From assembly GCF_024281035.1 (NCBI RefSeq), contig NZ_JAMXLH010000022.1:62001-126000 (forward strand): a stretch of 64,000 nt of DNA. Direction: 5' to 3'. The notes beneath the pieces are model-generated. The model saw nothing but the letters and a program-made list of their open reading frames with translations. It was not told the origin of the DNA and searched no databases. Both the position numbers and the translations under genes were made by a program. This DNA comes from Paraburkholderia sp. Lineage in GTDB: Bacteria; Pseudomonadota; Gammaproteobacteria; Burkholderiales; Burkholderiaceae. Of this stretch, positions 32,452 to 39,785 are shown piece after piece. Position 1 is the stretch's first letter. Each line of letters opens with the position of its first letter.

Positions 32452-32767
32452 GTTCATCCACAAGTATTTCCCAGGTGCGGAGTGGGCGATTGCGGCACTG
32501 TTCGGTGCGGTAGTCGCGGTGCCATTCCACGACGACCTGAAAACGAAGCGCGGCTTTGCCATGTTCGTTTTCACGGGCGTCACGTGCGGCTACTTCCTCA
32601 CAGTGCCCGTGATGCGCTACTTCCATATCAATCCCGAATCCGCTGGTGGCGTTGGCTTTCTCGTCGGCGCGTTCGGCGGTTCGATGCTGTCCGCTGTGAT
32701 TCGAGCCATCAAGGAAGCCGACCTGTGGCAACTGGTGCGCAGCCGGTTCGGGGGTGGTGGCCAATGA
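32444..32767 (+). CDS. Putative phage holin
   Basis: 107 aa from GTG 32444, overlapping the upstream gene. Three hydrophobic segments (EWAIAALFGAVVAVPF, GFAMFVFTGVTCGYFLTVPV, GGVGFLVGAFGGSMLSAVI) and a basic tail (LWQLVRSRFGGG). Size, topology and place at the head of a lysis cassette suggest a holin that would permeabilise the inner membrane for the endolysin. No holin family can be named by eye. Confidence 0.65.
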   Translation: MLEFIHKYFPGAEWAIAALFGAVVAVPFHDDLKTKRGFAMFVFTGVTCGYFLTVPVMRYFHINPESAGGVGFLVGAFGGSMLSAVIRAIKEADLWQLVRSRFGGGGQ

Positions 32768-33036
32768 ACACGCTAACCGTGATAGCCGCTTTCACTTTGA
32801 TCGTGTGGGCGTGCTGGTGTGGTTTTTCGCGAAGCGTGAACGACGGCATCGTGGGCAAGCTGGTGTATGCAGCTATCGCGGTGCTGTCGCTTGCCATCGT
32901 CGTACATAGCGCAACGATGTGGACGTATCAGGCGCTGGTGGTGTGTTTCGCGGCGCTGGGCGTCCGGCATTACTACCTGCGCACGTTGAAAAAGCGTGTG
33001 CTTGATTTCATCGCATTCGCAAGGAACCCGAGGTAA
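32764..33036 (+). CDS. Second holin-like membrane protein
   Basis: 90 aa from ATG 32764 (ATGA overlap). Three hydrophobic segments: NTLTVIAAFTLIVWACWCGF, LVYAAIAVLSLAIVVHSATM and YQALVVCFAALGVRHYYL, then a basic tail. Two adjacent holin-like genes are common; one may be the holin and the other an antiholin. The next gene starts at the overlapping TAATG. Confidence 0.6.
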   Translation: MNTLTVIAAFTLIVWACWCGFSRSVNDGIVGKLVYAAIAVLSLAIVVHSATMWTYQALVVCFAALGVRHYYLRTLKKRVLDFIAFARNPR

Positions 33037-33545
33037 TGGCACGAATCTGTATTCAACAGGCCGGCGGCGCAAACCGTGTGGCGTTTCTCGACATGATCGC
33101 AGTGAGCGAAATCGACGCGTGGACGCTCGCGAATAGCGATGACGGTTACAACGTGCTGGTGGGTTCGCATGGTCCGATCCCGAGTAAGGGCATTGCCGCA
33201 TCGCTACTTACGTTCCCGAGCTACGCGACGCATCCGAATATCTATAACGCTGCGCTGAATTCGACGGCTGCGGGGCGTTATCAGGATTTGTACAAGTTCG
33301 CCACGGCGTACATCGCGCAATTGAATCTGCCCGACTTCGGGCCTGTATCGCAGGATTTGATCGCGCTGCAGATGATCCGTGAATGCAGGGCGCTGCCGTT
33401 GATCGACGCGGGGAAGTTTGCTGATGCGGTTTATGCGTGTACGTCGCGCTGGGCGTCGCTTCCGGGGAATAACTACGGCCAGCGGCAGAACACGATGGCC
33501 GCGCTGACGATGGCGTATCAGCAAGCGGGCGGGGTGCTGGCATGA
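33036..33545 (+). CDS. Lambda R-type endolysin (GH104 lytic transglycosylase)
   Basis: 169 aa. Closely follows lambda R: LDMIAVSEIDAWTLANSDDG then YNVLVG, STAAGRYQDLYKFATAYIAQ, LPDFGPVSQDLIALQMIREC and RALPLIDAGKFADAVYACTS with WASLPGNNYGQ. The catalytic Glu of lambda R corresponds to E in AVSEID. It cleaves peptidoglycan after holin release; it has no signal peptide, as expected. Starts at TAATG overlapping the previous gene. Confidence 0.88.
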   Translation: MARICIQQAGGANRVAFLDMIAVSEIDAWTLANSDDGYNVLVGSHGPIPSKGIAASLLTFPSYATHPNIYNAALNSTAAGRYQDLYKFATAYIAQLNLPDFGPVSQDLIALQMIRECRALPLIDAGKFADAVYACTSRWASLPGNNYGQRQNTMAALTMAYQQAGGVLA

Positions 33546-33667
33546 ACACCTTCGGGCTGTGGCTGATTTGCATTTCCGCGTTCATTGGCGGTTACGTGTG
33601 CGGCCATCTGGACGCTAATCAGTCGGCGTGTACGCCGGCGCATTTCATGAGGGTGGAGCAGGTATGA
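33542..33667 (+). CDS. Small membrane protein of the lysis cassette (41 aa, not in track)
   Basis: ATG 33542 overlaps the endolysin stop and its own stop overlaps the Rz start. MNTFGLWLICISAFIGGYVC followed by GHLDANQSAC: one transmembrane helix with a short polar tail. Coupling on both sides supports it; role unknown, perhaps an antiholin or lysis accessory protein. Confidence 0.55.
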   Translation: MNTFGLWLICISAFIGGYVCGHLDANQSACTPAHFMRVEQV

Positions 33668-34206
33668 GCCTCTTGGGCGATGTTGAGGAAGTGAGCGCAG
33701 CCAATCCGTTCAGCCTGTACTTGAAGCTGGCGATTGTGGCCATTGTTGTGCTGGCGATAGCCGCTTTCGCTGGCTTCATCTACAGCAAAGGCCATACGGC
33801 TGGCATGGCCGAAGTGCAGGACAAGTGGGACAAGCAAACGGCAGCGGTGAGCCAAGCGCAAACCGCGACCATTGCAGCAGCGGCCAGCGATGCGCTGGCG
33901 AACTATCACGCGGCAGGGGTGGTATCAGCAGCCGCAGACCAGCACCAGGCCGATGTTGCCACGGTGCACGATCAATTGACCAAGCGAGTTCAAGACTATG
34001 CGAAGAATGCCCCTGTATCGGTTCAGCGCAACGGCGATGCTGACGTGGCTGGCAGTGGCAGTGCTGCTGATGCTGTCCTGTCTGCTGATGGGCTGCGCAT
34101 CTGGAACGACGCAAACGCAGGCATCGGTAATTCCGGTGGACAAACACCCGACGATTCGCCAGTCGCTGCTGGTGGAGTGCCCGGCAACACTTCCGGCGGC
34201 AAGTGA
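33664..34206 (+). CDS. Rz-like i-spanin
   Basis: 180 aa from ATG 33664. N-terminal signal anchor (LYLKLAIVAIVVLAIAAFAG followed by FIYSKGHTAG), then an Ala/Gln-rich coiled coil (EVQDKWDKQTAAVSQAQTAT) and a disordered tail. This is the layout of the inner-membrane spanin. It should bridge to Rz1 to fuse inner and outer membranes in the last lysis step. Overlaps the Rz1 frame. Confidence 0.7.
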   Translation: MSLLGDVEEVSAANPFSLYLKLAIVAIVVLAIAAFAGFIYSKGHTAGMAEVQDKWDKQTAAVSQAQTATIAAAASDALANYHAAGVVSAAADQHQADVATVHDQLTKRVQDYAKNAPVSVQRNGDADVAGSGSAADAVLSADGLRIWNDANAGIGNSGGQTPDDSPVAAGGVPGNTSGGK

Positions 34207-34333
34207 CGCGAGGCTGGTGACGCTACTGCAGAACCATGTGGACAGCGCTACTCAATACCATTCGTGCCAGAAGCGTGACGCGGATTTGATTGATGCAATC
34301 AAATCGCAGAATGGTATTGACATTGTTCCGTAA
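34007..34333 (+). CDS. Rz1-like o-spanin lipoprotein (overlapping frame)
   Basis: Starts in a different frame within Rz (ATG 34007; 33998 also possible). Signal MLTWLAVAVLLMLSCLLMGC has lipobox LLMGC. The mature protein carries Pro-poor but Thr/Gln-rich TTQTQASVIPVDKHPTIRQS and ends in DAIKSQNGIDIVP. Overlapping Rz/Rz1 arrangement supports the identification. It extends 127 bp past the Rz stop, unlike fully embedded Rz1 genes. Confidence 0.7.
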   Translation: MPLYRFSATAMLTWLAVAVLLMLSCLLMGCASGTTQTQASVIPVDKHPTIRQSLLVECPATLPAASDARLVTLLQNHVDSATQYHSCQKRDADLIDAIKSQNGIDIVP

Positions 34334-34353
34334 CCATGGTTCGCACTGCGTAG

Positions 34354-34404
34354 TTATCCACAGGTGAGGATGGTGGGGCTGTGGATAAGTGGGCCTGTGG
34401 ATAA
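34354..34404. promoter_or_regulatory. Three DnaA boxes between lysis and packaging genes
   Basis: TTATCCACA at 34354-34362, and its reverse complement TGTGGATAA at 34380-34388 and 34396-34404: three exact matches to the strong DnaA-box consensus in 51 bp, the last two 16 bp apart. Confidence 0.8.
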
Positions 34405-34559
34405 CTGTGGGTCCTTCCTGGGCCGGCATGGGTGCGGGGCCCAAGACACCGCGAGATTAAATTTCTGAGAGGATTTTTTGATCGCGGACTACAACTATAT
34501 CGCGACGCGTAGGTTTTTGAGTGTAAACGCGAAAGTGATTTTCGAGAAGTAGTAAACAT
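34405..34559. other. Leader before the small terminase gene, expected cos region
   Basis: 155 bp with no gene: a GC-rich part with GGGCCGGCATGGGTGCGGGG, then an AT-rich part up to the terminase ATG. In lambda-type phages cos lies just upstream of the small terminase gene, so it is expected here, but I cannot place the nick from sequence alone. Confidence 0.35.
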
Positions 34560-35084
34560 ATGGCGCCAAAGGGGCGAGGGAAAGTCGTGAATCGCAGCGA
34601 GCTTGCCGAGATTCACGGCGTTGCGCTGACGACCATCGACACCTGGGTGCGGGGTAATTGCCCCGTCCTGCAGCGCGGCGCGCGGGGCATCGAATGGTCA
34701 TTCAACACCGCCGACGTGGCCCGTTGGCGCGAGGATGAACGCGCACGCCAAGCCGCAGCCACCACGCCGACCACGCGCGAAGAACTGGACCTACGTCGCG
34801 CCACCGCCGACACCGTGCGCGCCGAGCTGGAGCTATCGAAGGCGAAAGACGAAGTGGCGCCCGTGGCCGAATTCGAGAAAGCCACCGCGCGCCTTATGGC
34901 CGCCATCCGCACAAACATGCTGAACATTCCCCAGCGCGCCGTCCTGCGGCTGCTGGGCGAAACGAACGAAACCGCCTTCAAAAAAGTGCTGCGCGAGGAA
35001 ATAGCGTTGGCGCTTGAAACGTCTGCGGACGTGGAAGCGATCCTGGAAGCCGACGAACAAGAACCGGACGACGACGAAGAATGA
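34560..35084 (+). CDS. Terminase small subunit, Nu1-like
   Basis: 174 aa. Winged-helix start VVNRSELAEIHGVALTTIDT followed by WVRGNCPVLQRG, then a helical linker (EELDLRRATADTVRAELELS) and ARLMAAIRTNMLNIPQRAVL. The winged helix plus this C-terminal helix set is the Nu1/DUF1441 pattern. It should recognise cos and load the large subunit. No strong ribosome site precedes ATG 34560; ends by ATGA coupling to the next gene. Confidence 0.82.
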   Translation: MAPKGRGKVVNRSELAEIHGVALTTIDTWVRGNCPVLQRGARGIEWSFNTADVARWREDERARQAAATTPTTREELDLRRATADTVRAELELSKAKDEVAPVAEFEKATARLMAAIRTNMLNIPQRAVLRLLGETNETAFKKVLREEIALALETSADVEAILEADEQEPDDDEE

Positions 35085-35374
35085 AAACGTGGCTGAAAGC
35101 ATACCGGCGTTACCTAGAGAAATCGGCCAAGGCCATTCCTGTCTGCCTTTTCACGTGGGAGGGGTGGCGCGACTTGCTGGACGAAGCGCACGCGCTGCTT
35201 GGTAGCTTGCTGTGCGTCGTGTTTTGCCTGTTCATTACGATCACGTTTCCCGTGTCCGTGTTCGTCGTTGCCGCTTGGGCATGCGAGGCAGACCGGCGCC
35301 TCACGAAACGCCACGATGCACGCATGCGCGCCGCTTCGCGCAATGAATGCATTAACTGGAGCGACGACGAATGA
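35081..35374 (+). CDS. Phage membrane protein between terminase genes (97 aa)
   Basis: ATGA overlap with the small terminase. N-terminal basic amphipathic part (MKTWLKAYRRYLEKSAKAIP), then a strong membrane stretch (LLGSLLCVVFCLFITITFPV followed by SVFVVAAWAC) that may form a hairpin, and a charged tail. Not part of the usual lambda terminase block, so probably an accessory insertion. Function unknown. Confidence 0.6.
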   Translation: MKTWLKAYRRYLEKSAKAIPVCLFTWEGWRDLLDEAHALLGSLLCVVFCLFITITFPVSVFVVAAWACEADRRLTKRHDARMRAASRNECINWSDDE

Positions 35375-35607
35375 CGACGAAGAAAAAGGTTTTCAATTTT
35401 TTCCGGTGGCGCCTTAGCGTGTCATTCTCGAATGAGCTTTGGTACAACACATTCGCGGACGGGAACCGCTACACGTATTTTTTCGGCATTGGGAAATACG
35501 ATATTCGCGATGGCGATTTTATCGGCACCGTATACACGCTGCACCTGCCATGCGTGGCTATTCGAACCGTCGCACGCGTGAAGCGCGCCCAAGCCCCCAG
35601 CGTCTGA
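35371..35607 (+). CDS. Hypothetical phage protein (78 aa)
   Basis: ATGA overlap with the previous gene. Aromatic-rich product: KKKVFNFFRWRLSVSFSNEL then WYNTFADGNRYTYFFGIGKY, beta-like with a basic start. No family assigned. Eleven bases separate it from the large terminase GTG. Confidence 0.5.
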   Translation: MTTKKKVFNFFRWRLSVSFSNELWYNTFADGNRYTYFFGIGKYDIRDGDFIGTVYTLHLPCVAIRTVARVKRAQAPSV

Positions 35608-35617
35608 TTGCCATTTC

Positions 35618-37675
35618 GTGTGCCACCAGTTCAGCAACATTCCAGCCATCGCGCGCGCCATGCGTCGCGCCGCGCGCAACCTTGTGCCGGCGCCCCCCAT
35701 GCTGCCGTCGCAGTGGGGCGAAGCTAACCTGAAAATCCCCGCCGGTAATGCCGTGCCGGGGTTTATCCGCTTCGACAATGCGCCGTACCAGCGCGGCATG
35801 CTGGACGTGATTGTGGAGCCGGGGATTCAGCGCGTGTCATACATGACGGGCGCGCAGCTTGGGAAAACCACCGTCCAGCAGGTGATTAGCGGCTTTTTCA
35901 TCGAACACGATCCGCGCTCGCAGATTTTCATCCAGCCGACGCAGGGCGACGTGCAGACGTTCCAGGAAACGAAGCTGCGCCCGATGCTGGACGCGAACCC
36001 TAAGATTACCGCCCGCATGGCGAAGGCGCGAGGGCGCGAGGGCGCGAACAACAGCCGCATCATTTCGTATATCGGCGGCTGGCTTATGTTCGGCTGGGCG
36101 GGCTCGCCACGCACGCTGCGCGGCCGCTCTGCGCCAGTCACCCAGGCGGACGAAGTGGACGGCATGCTGGCCGACACGGGCGAAGGCGATCCGCTCGAAC
36201 TGCTAGCCCAGCGCGCGGCCACGTTCGGTGATTTGCAGCTGCGCACCGAGAGCAGCACGCCGACCATCAAAGGCGCTTCGCGTATCGAGACTTCCTATCT
36301 CGCTGGCGACCAGCGACGCTATTACGTGCCGTGCCCGCACTGCGGCGAACAGCAATACCTGAAGTGGCCGCAGGTTATCTGGAATGGCCGCGACAATCTG
36401 GAAGGCGAGCAGGAACCGGAAACCGCGCGCTACACGTGCGAGCATTGCGGCAGCCTGTGGGACGATGGCCAGCGCGTCGCAGCGATCCGCGCGGCAGAGC
36501 AGAACGGCGGCGGCTGGAAGGCGTCGAAGCCGTTCAAGGGCCATGCATCGTTCCACGCTCCCGAAATGCTTTCAACGTTCCGCCGGCTGCGCGATATCGT
36601 CCAGTCCTACCTGAACAAGCTGGCCGCAGGCGACTTGCAATCGTTCGTCAACGTGTCGTTGGCCGAAACATTCGAAGAAACCGCCGAGAAGGCCGACCCG
36701 GATTCGCTCTACAACCGGCGCGAAGTGTACGCGGCAGCCGTGCCGATGCATGCCCTTTACCTGACTGCCGGGGTTGACATGCAAACCGATCGCCTGGAAG
36801 TCGAAATCGTGGCGTGGGGGCTGTTTGAACGTTCGTGGTCTGTAGCGTATCGCGTGCTGTGGGGCGATCCGCTGGCGAACGACGTATGGAACGACCTGGA
36901 CGACCTTCTGGCCGAAGAATGGCAGCACGAAAGCGGCGTAGCGCTTACGGTGCAGGCCACATGCGTGGACACGGGCGGCACGACGGGTTACACGCAGGCC
37001 GCATACGACTACATTCGCGCCCGAAAGGGGCGCCGCATCTTCGCAGTGAAGGGCATCCCCGGCTGGGGCCGCGCGGTGGTCGAGAAGCCGCAGCGCAAGC
37101 AATCCGGCAAACGCAGCCGCAAGGTTGACCTGTTCAATGTGGGCGTGGACGAAGGGAAGCTGGTAGTAATGCGCCGCCTCGCGCTGCAGAAGGACGGCCC
37201 CGGCTTCTGCCGTTTCCCTGTGGATGAAGACCACGAAAGCGACTATTTCAAGCAACTTACCGCCGAAAAGCTGGTAACGAATTTCGTGCGCGGCTTTCCT
37301 GTCCGCACGTGGCAGAAGCCCGACAAGGCGCGCAATGAAGCACTGGACTGCCGCGTGTACGCGTTCGCTGCGCTACGCATCATGAACCCCAGCATGAAAT
37401 CGCTGGCAAAGCGGCTGATTTTGGACTCCGAAACAGGGGTTTTTGCGCCAGAAACGGCGAAAACGGCTGAAAACACCGAAAAAGAGCCGATTACAGCCGG
37501 TGAAGTCGCAGTGAAGCTGGCCAAGCTGCTTACCGACGCGCGCGACGCAACGCAGGCGAAAGCGCGAAACCCTCATGTGGAACCGGACAAGCCGCAAGGG
37601 GAAACTAAGCCCATTAAACGGGCGAAATCGCTTACCGCTGGCCGACGCCGTGGAGGGTTCGCCACAAACTGGTAA
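35618..37675 (+). CDS. Terminase large subunit, lambda GpA family
   Basis: 685 aa from GTG 35618. ATPase part: FIRFDNAPYQRGMLDVIVEP, Walker A-like YMTGAQLGKTTVQQV, and acidic TQADEVDGM. A Cys4 zinc site CPHCGEQQYLKW...YTCEHCG is characteristic of GpA. The nuclease part has AGVDMQTDRLEVEIVAWGLF (Asp metal ligand) and further acidic residues near PVDEDHESDYF. It packages concatemers through the portal. The end carries NPHVEPDKPQGE, encoded by copy 1 of the 18-bp repeat. Confidence 0.92.
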   Translation: MCHQFSNIPAIARAMRRAARNLVPAPPMLPSQWGEANLKIPAGNAVPGFIRFDNAPYQRGMLDVIVEPGIQRVSYMTGAQLGKTTVQQVISGFFIEHDPRSQIFIQPTQGDVQTFQETKLRPMLDANPKITARMAKARGREGANNSRIISYIGGWLMFGWAGSPRTLRGRSAPVTQADEVDGMLADTGEGDPLELLAQRAATFGDLQLRTESSTPTIKGASRIETSYLAGDQRRYYVPCPHCGEQQYLKWPQVIWNGRDNLEGEQEPETARYTCEHCGSLWDDGQRVAAIRAAEQNGGGWKASKPFKGHASFHAPEMLSTFRRLRDIVQSYLNKLAAGDLQSFVNVSLAETFEETAEKADPDSLYNRREVYAAAVPMHALYLTAGVDMQTDRLEVEIVAWGLFERSWSVAYRVLWGDPLANDVWNDLDDLLAEEWQHESGVALTVQATCVDTGGTTGYTQAAYDYIRARKGRRIFAVKGIPGWGRAVVEKPQRKQSGKRSRKVDLFNVGVDEGKLVVMRRLALQKDGPGFCRFPVDEDHESDYFKQLTAEKLVTNFVRGFPVRTWQKPDKARNEALDCRVYAFAALRIMNPSMKSLAKRLILDSETGVFAPETAKTAENTEKEPITAGEVAVKLAKLLTDARDATQAKARNPHVEPDKPQGETKPIKRAKSLTAGRRRGGFATNW
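37566..37583 (+). repeat. 18-bp interspersed repeat, copy 1
   Basis: GAAACCCTCATGTGGAAC, near the 3' end of the large terminase gene, read in frame as NPHVEP. Identical copies at 40312, 44077 and 48690. Confidence 0.9.
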
Positions 37676-37678
37676 GAC

Positions 37679-38209
37679 ATGAGCGGCCAATTCCCCGGAA
37701 CCATTCGAGCGGGCGTCACGTTCGATTTGACCGTAAAGCTGGACCTGTACCAAGCCCCCACGTGGCAGGTGCAGGCGCTGTTGTGTGGGCCGAAGGCGAT
37801 TGGCTTCAGCAGCACGGACAGCGGCAGCCAGCACCAGTTACTGGTGGACGCCGCAACCACCGCCGCGTGGCCCGCAGGCCAGTATCTGTTCTCCCTTCGC
37901 GCCGTGTCGAGCGGCACCGTGCTGGAAATCGAAAGCGGGATGGTTACGGTCGAGGCTGACCTGTCCACGATGGCAGACGGAACCGACGCCCGCGTGCACG
38001 CCCAGCGCGTCCTGGCTGCCATTGAAGCTGTGATCGAGAAGCGCGCCACGATGGACCAGGAGCGCTACACGATCAACAATCGCGAGCTTCACCGAACGCC
38101 GATTGGCGATCTTCTCAAGCTGCGCAGCTACTATCGCGCAGAGCTGCAGCGCCTTAAGGCCGCGCAACGTGGCGCACTGTTCGGGCGCCAGGTGAAGGTG
38201 ACCTTCTGA
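37679..38209 (+). CDS. Head-joining protein with gpW-like C-terminal half
   Basis: 176 aa. N-terminal half is a beta sandwich (MSGQFPGTIRAGVTFDLTVK, WPAGQYLFSLRAVSSGTVLE); the C-terminal half, RVLAAIEAVIEKRATMDQER followed by YTINNRELHRTPIGDLLKLR, has the helix-turn-hairpin-helix pattern of lambda gpW-like proteins. It takes the place of gpW between terminase and portal, so a head completion or neck role is inferred. Overlaps the portal by one base (TGATG). Confidence 0.6.
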   Translation: MSGQFPGTIRAGVTFDLTVKLDLYQAPTWQVQALLCGPKAIGFSSTDSGSQHQLLVDAATTAAWPAGQYLFSLRAVSSGTVLEIESGMVTVEADLSTMADGTDARVHAQRVLAAIEAVIEKRATMDQERYTINNRELHRTPIGDLLKLRSYYRAELQRLKAAQRGALFGRQVKVTF

Positions 38210-39780
38210 TGGCGATATTCGATTTCATCCGCTCGCGTGGGCTGTTGCCCGCCACGCCGCTGCCTGCAGCGTCGCCCAATACGACCTTGCGCAGCAGCAT
38301 GCGCGTCGCGCAGCGCGCTATCCGTTCGGCGTTCTCGTTTCAGGCTGCGGACAATGATCGCCTGAACGGAAGCTGGGCGGCATTCTCCGTTCCGGCGGAT
38401 TGGATCATCACGCGCAACCTGCGCACGCTCGTCGCACGCTCGCGCGAGCAGTGCATGAACAACGACTACGCCAAGGCGTTTTTGAGGCTGTGTCGCCAGA
38501 ACGTCGTGGGGCCGAATGGCGTTGTTCTCAAGGTATCCGTAAAAAAGCCCCGTGGCGGTGCGGATGCAGACACAAGCGCTGCGCTGAAGGCCGCATGGGA
38601 AGAGTGGGGCCACAAGAAAAACGCGAGTGTTACGGGTAAGCGTTCGTGGAACGCGATCCAGCGCCAATGCGTGCAAAGCGCTGCGCAGGACGGCGAATTT
38701 TTCGTGCGCATCGTCATGGGCGCCGAGGCTGGCCCGTGGGGTTTCGCGCTGCAGGTTATCGACCCGCTGCGCATCCCTATCGACTACAACGTGGACAAAT
38801 ACAACGGCAAGAATTTCATTCGCCACGGTATCGAGTTCACGCAGTACGGGCGCCCCGTCGCGTACCACCTGACGACGGTTGACGACGGCGAGGCCGAATA
38901 TCAATACGGCGGTGTCGGGCACGTCCGCATCCCCGCCGAGGAAATGATTCACGGCTATCTAGAAGATTTGGTGGGGCAAAAGCGCGGGCTGCCGTGGATG
39001 GCCACAGCCCTGTTCCGCATGCGCCACATGAAGGGCTTCGAAGATGCCGCCGTTATCAATGCGCGCGTGGGCGCATCGAAAATGGGTTTCGTCCAGTGGA
39101 AGGACGGCGAAGCGCCTGCGTGGGAAGAAGGCGAAGAACCCACGCTGGAGATTGACGCAGAACCCGGCACGTTTCCCGTGCTTCCGGATGGCGCCGAATT
39201 GCAGGAATGGCTTCCGCAATACCCGGTTGGCGAATTCCTGCCCACATACAAAACCCTTCTGCGCGGCGCGACCGCCGGTATGGGCGTGGCGTACAACAAT
39301 CTCGCGAACGACCTGGAAGGCGTCAATTTCTCCAGCATTCGGCAGGGGACGCTTGACGAGCGCGAACACTGGAAGGAACTGCAGGAGTGGTTGATTGAAG
39401 ACCTGGTGCAGCCGGTGTTCGAAGCGTGGCTGAAATACAGCCTGCTGAAAGGCCGCATCGTATCGGGCACCGGCGTTCCCCTCGCTGCCTCGCTGTACGC
39501 GAAGCTGCTGAAGGCTTGCGGCTGGCAGCCGCGCCGCTGGCAGTGGATCGACCCGACCGCCGACGTTGACGCGGCAGTGAATTCGAAAAACGCACTGCTG
39601 AAAAGCCCCGGAGAAATCATCCGCGAATGGGGCGGTGACCCGGTGGAAGTGTGGGCCGAGTTCGCGGCGGATATCGAAGCCATGAAGGCGGCCGGCATTC
39701 CAGAAATCTTCATCATGGCAACCCTTGGCCAAAAGCTGGCGACCCCGACCGACAGCGAAGGCGCAAAACCGAACAGCTAA
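38209..39780 (+). CDS. Phage portal protein, lambda GpB family
   Basis: 523 aa. Family landmarks: LRTLVARSREQCMNNDYAKA followed by FLRLCRQNVVGPNGV, QRQCVQSAAQDGEFFVRIVM, VIDPLRIPI, HGYLEDLVGQKRGLPWMATA and ANDLEGVNFSSIRQGTLDER. These are characteristic of lambda-type portals. It forms the dodecameric ring through which DNA is packaged. The C-terminal stem helix is followed by a short polar tail. Confidence 0.9.
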   Translation: MAIFDFIRSRGLLPATPLPAASPNTTLRSSMRVAQRAIRSAFSFQAADNDRLNGSWAAFSVPADWIITRNLRTLVARSREQCMNNDYAKAFLRLCRQNVVGPNGVVLKVSVKKPRGGADADTSAALKAAWEEWGHKKNASVTGKRSWNAIQRQCVQSAAQDGEFFVRIVMGAEAGPWGFALQVIDPLRIPIDYNVDKYNGKNFIRHGIEFTQYGRPVAYHLTTVDDGEAEYQYGGVGHVRIPAEEMIHGYLEDLVGQKRGLPWMATALFRMRHMKGFEDAAVINARVGASKMGFVQWKDGEAPAWEEGEEPTLEIDAEPGTFPVLPDGAELQEWLPQYPVGEFLPTYKTLLRGATAGMGVAYNNLANDLEGVNFSSIRQGTLDEREHWKELQEWLIEDLVQPVFEAWLKYSLLKGRIVSGTGVPLAASLYAKLLKACGWQPRRWQWIDPTADVDAAVNSKNALLKSPGEIIREWGGDPVEVWAEFAADIEAMKAAGIPEIFIMATLGQKLATPTDSEGAKPNS

Positions 39781-39785
39781 CGACG

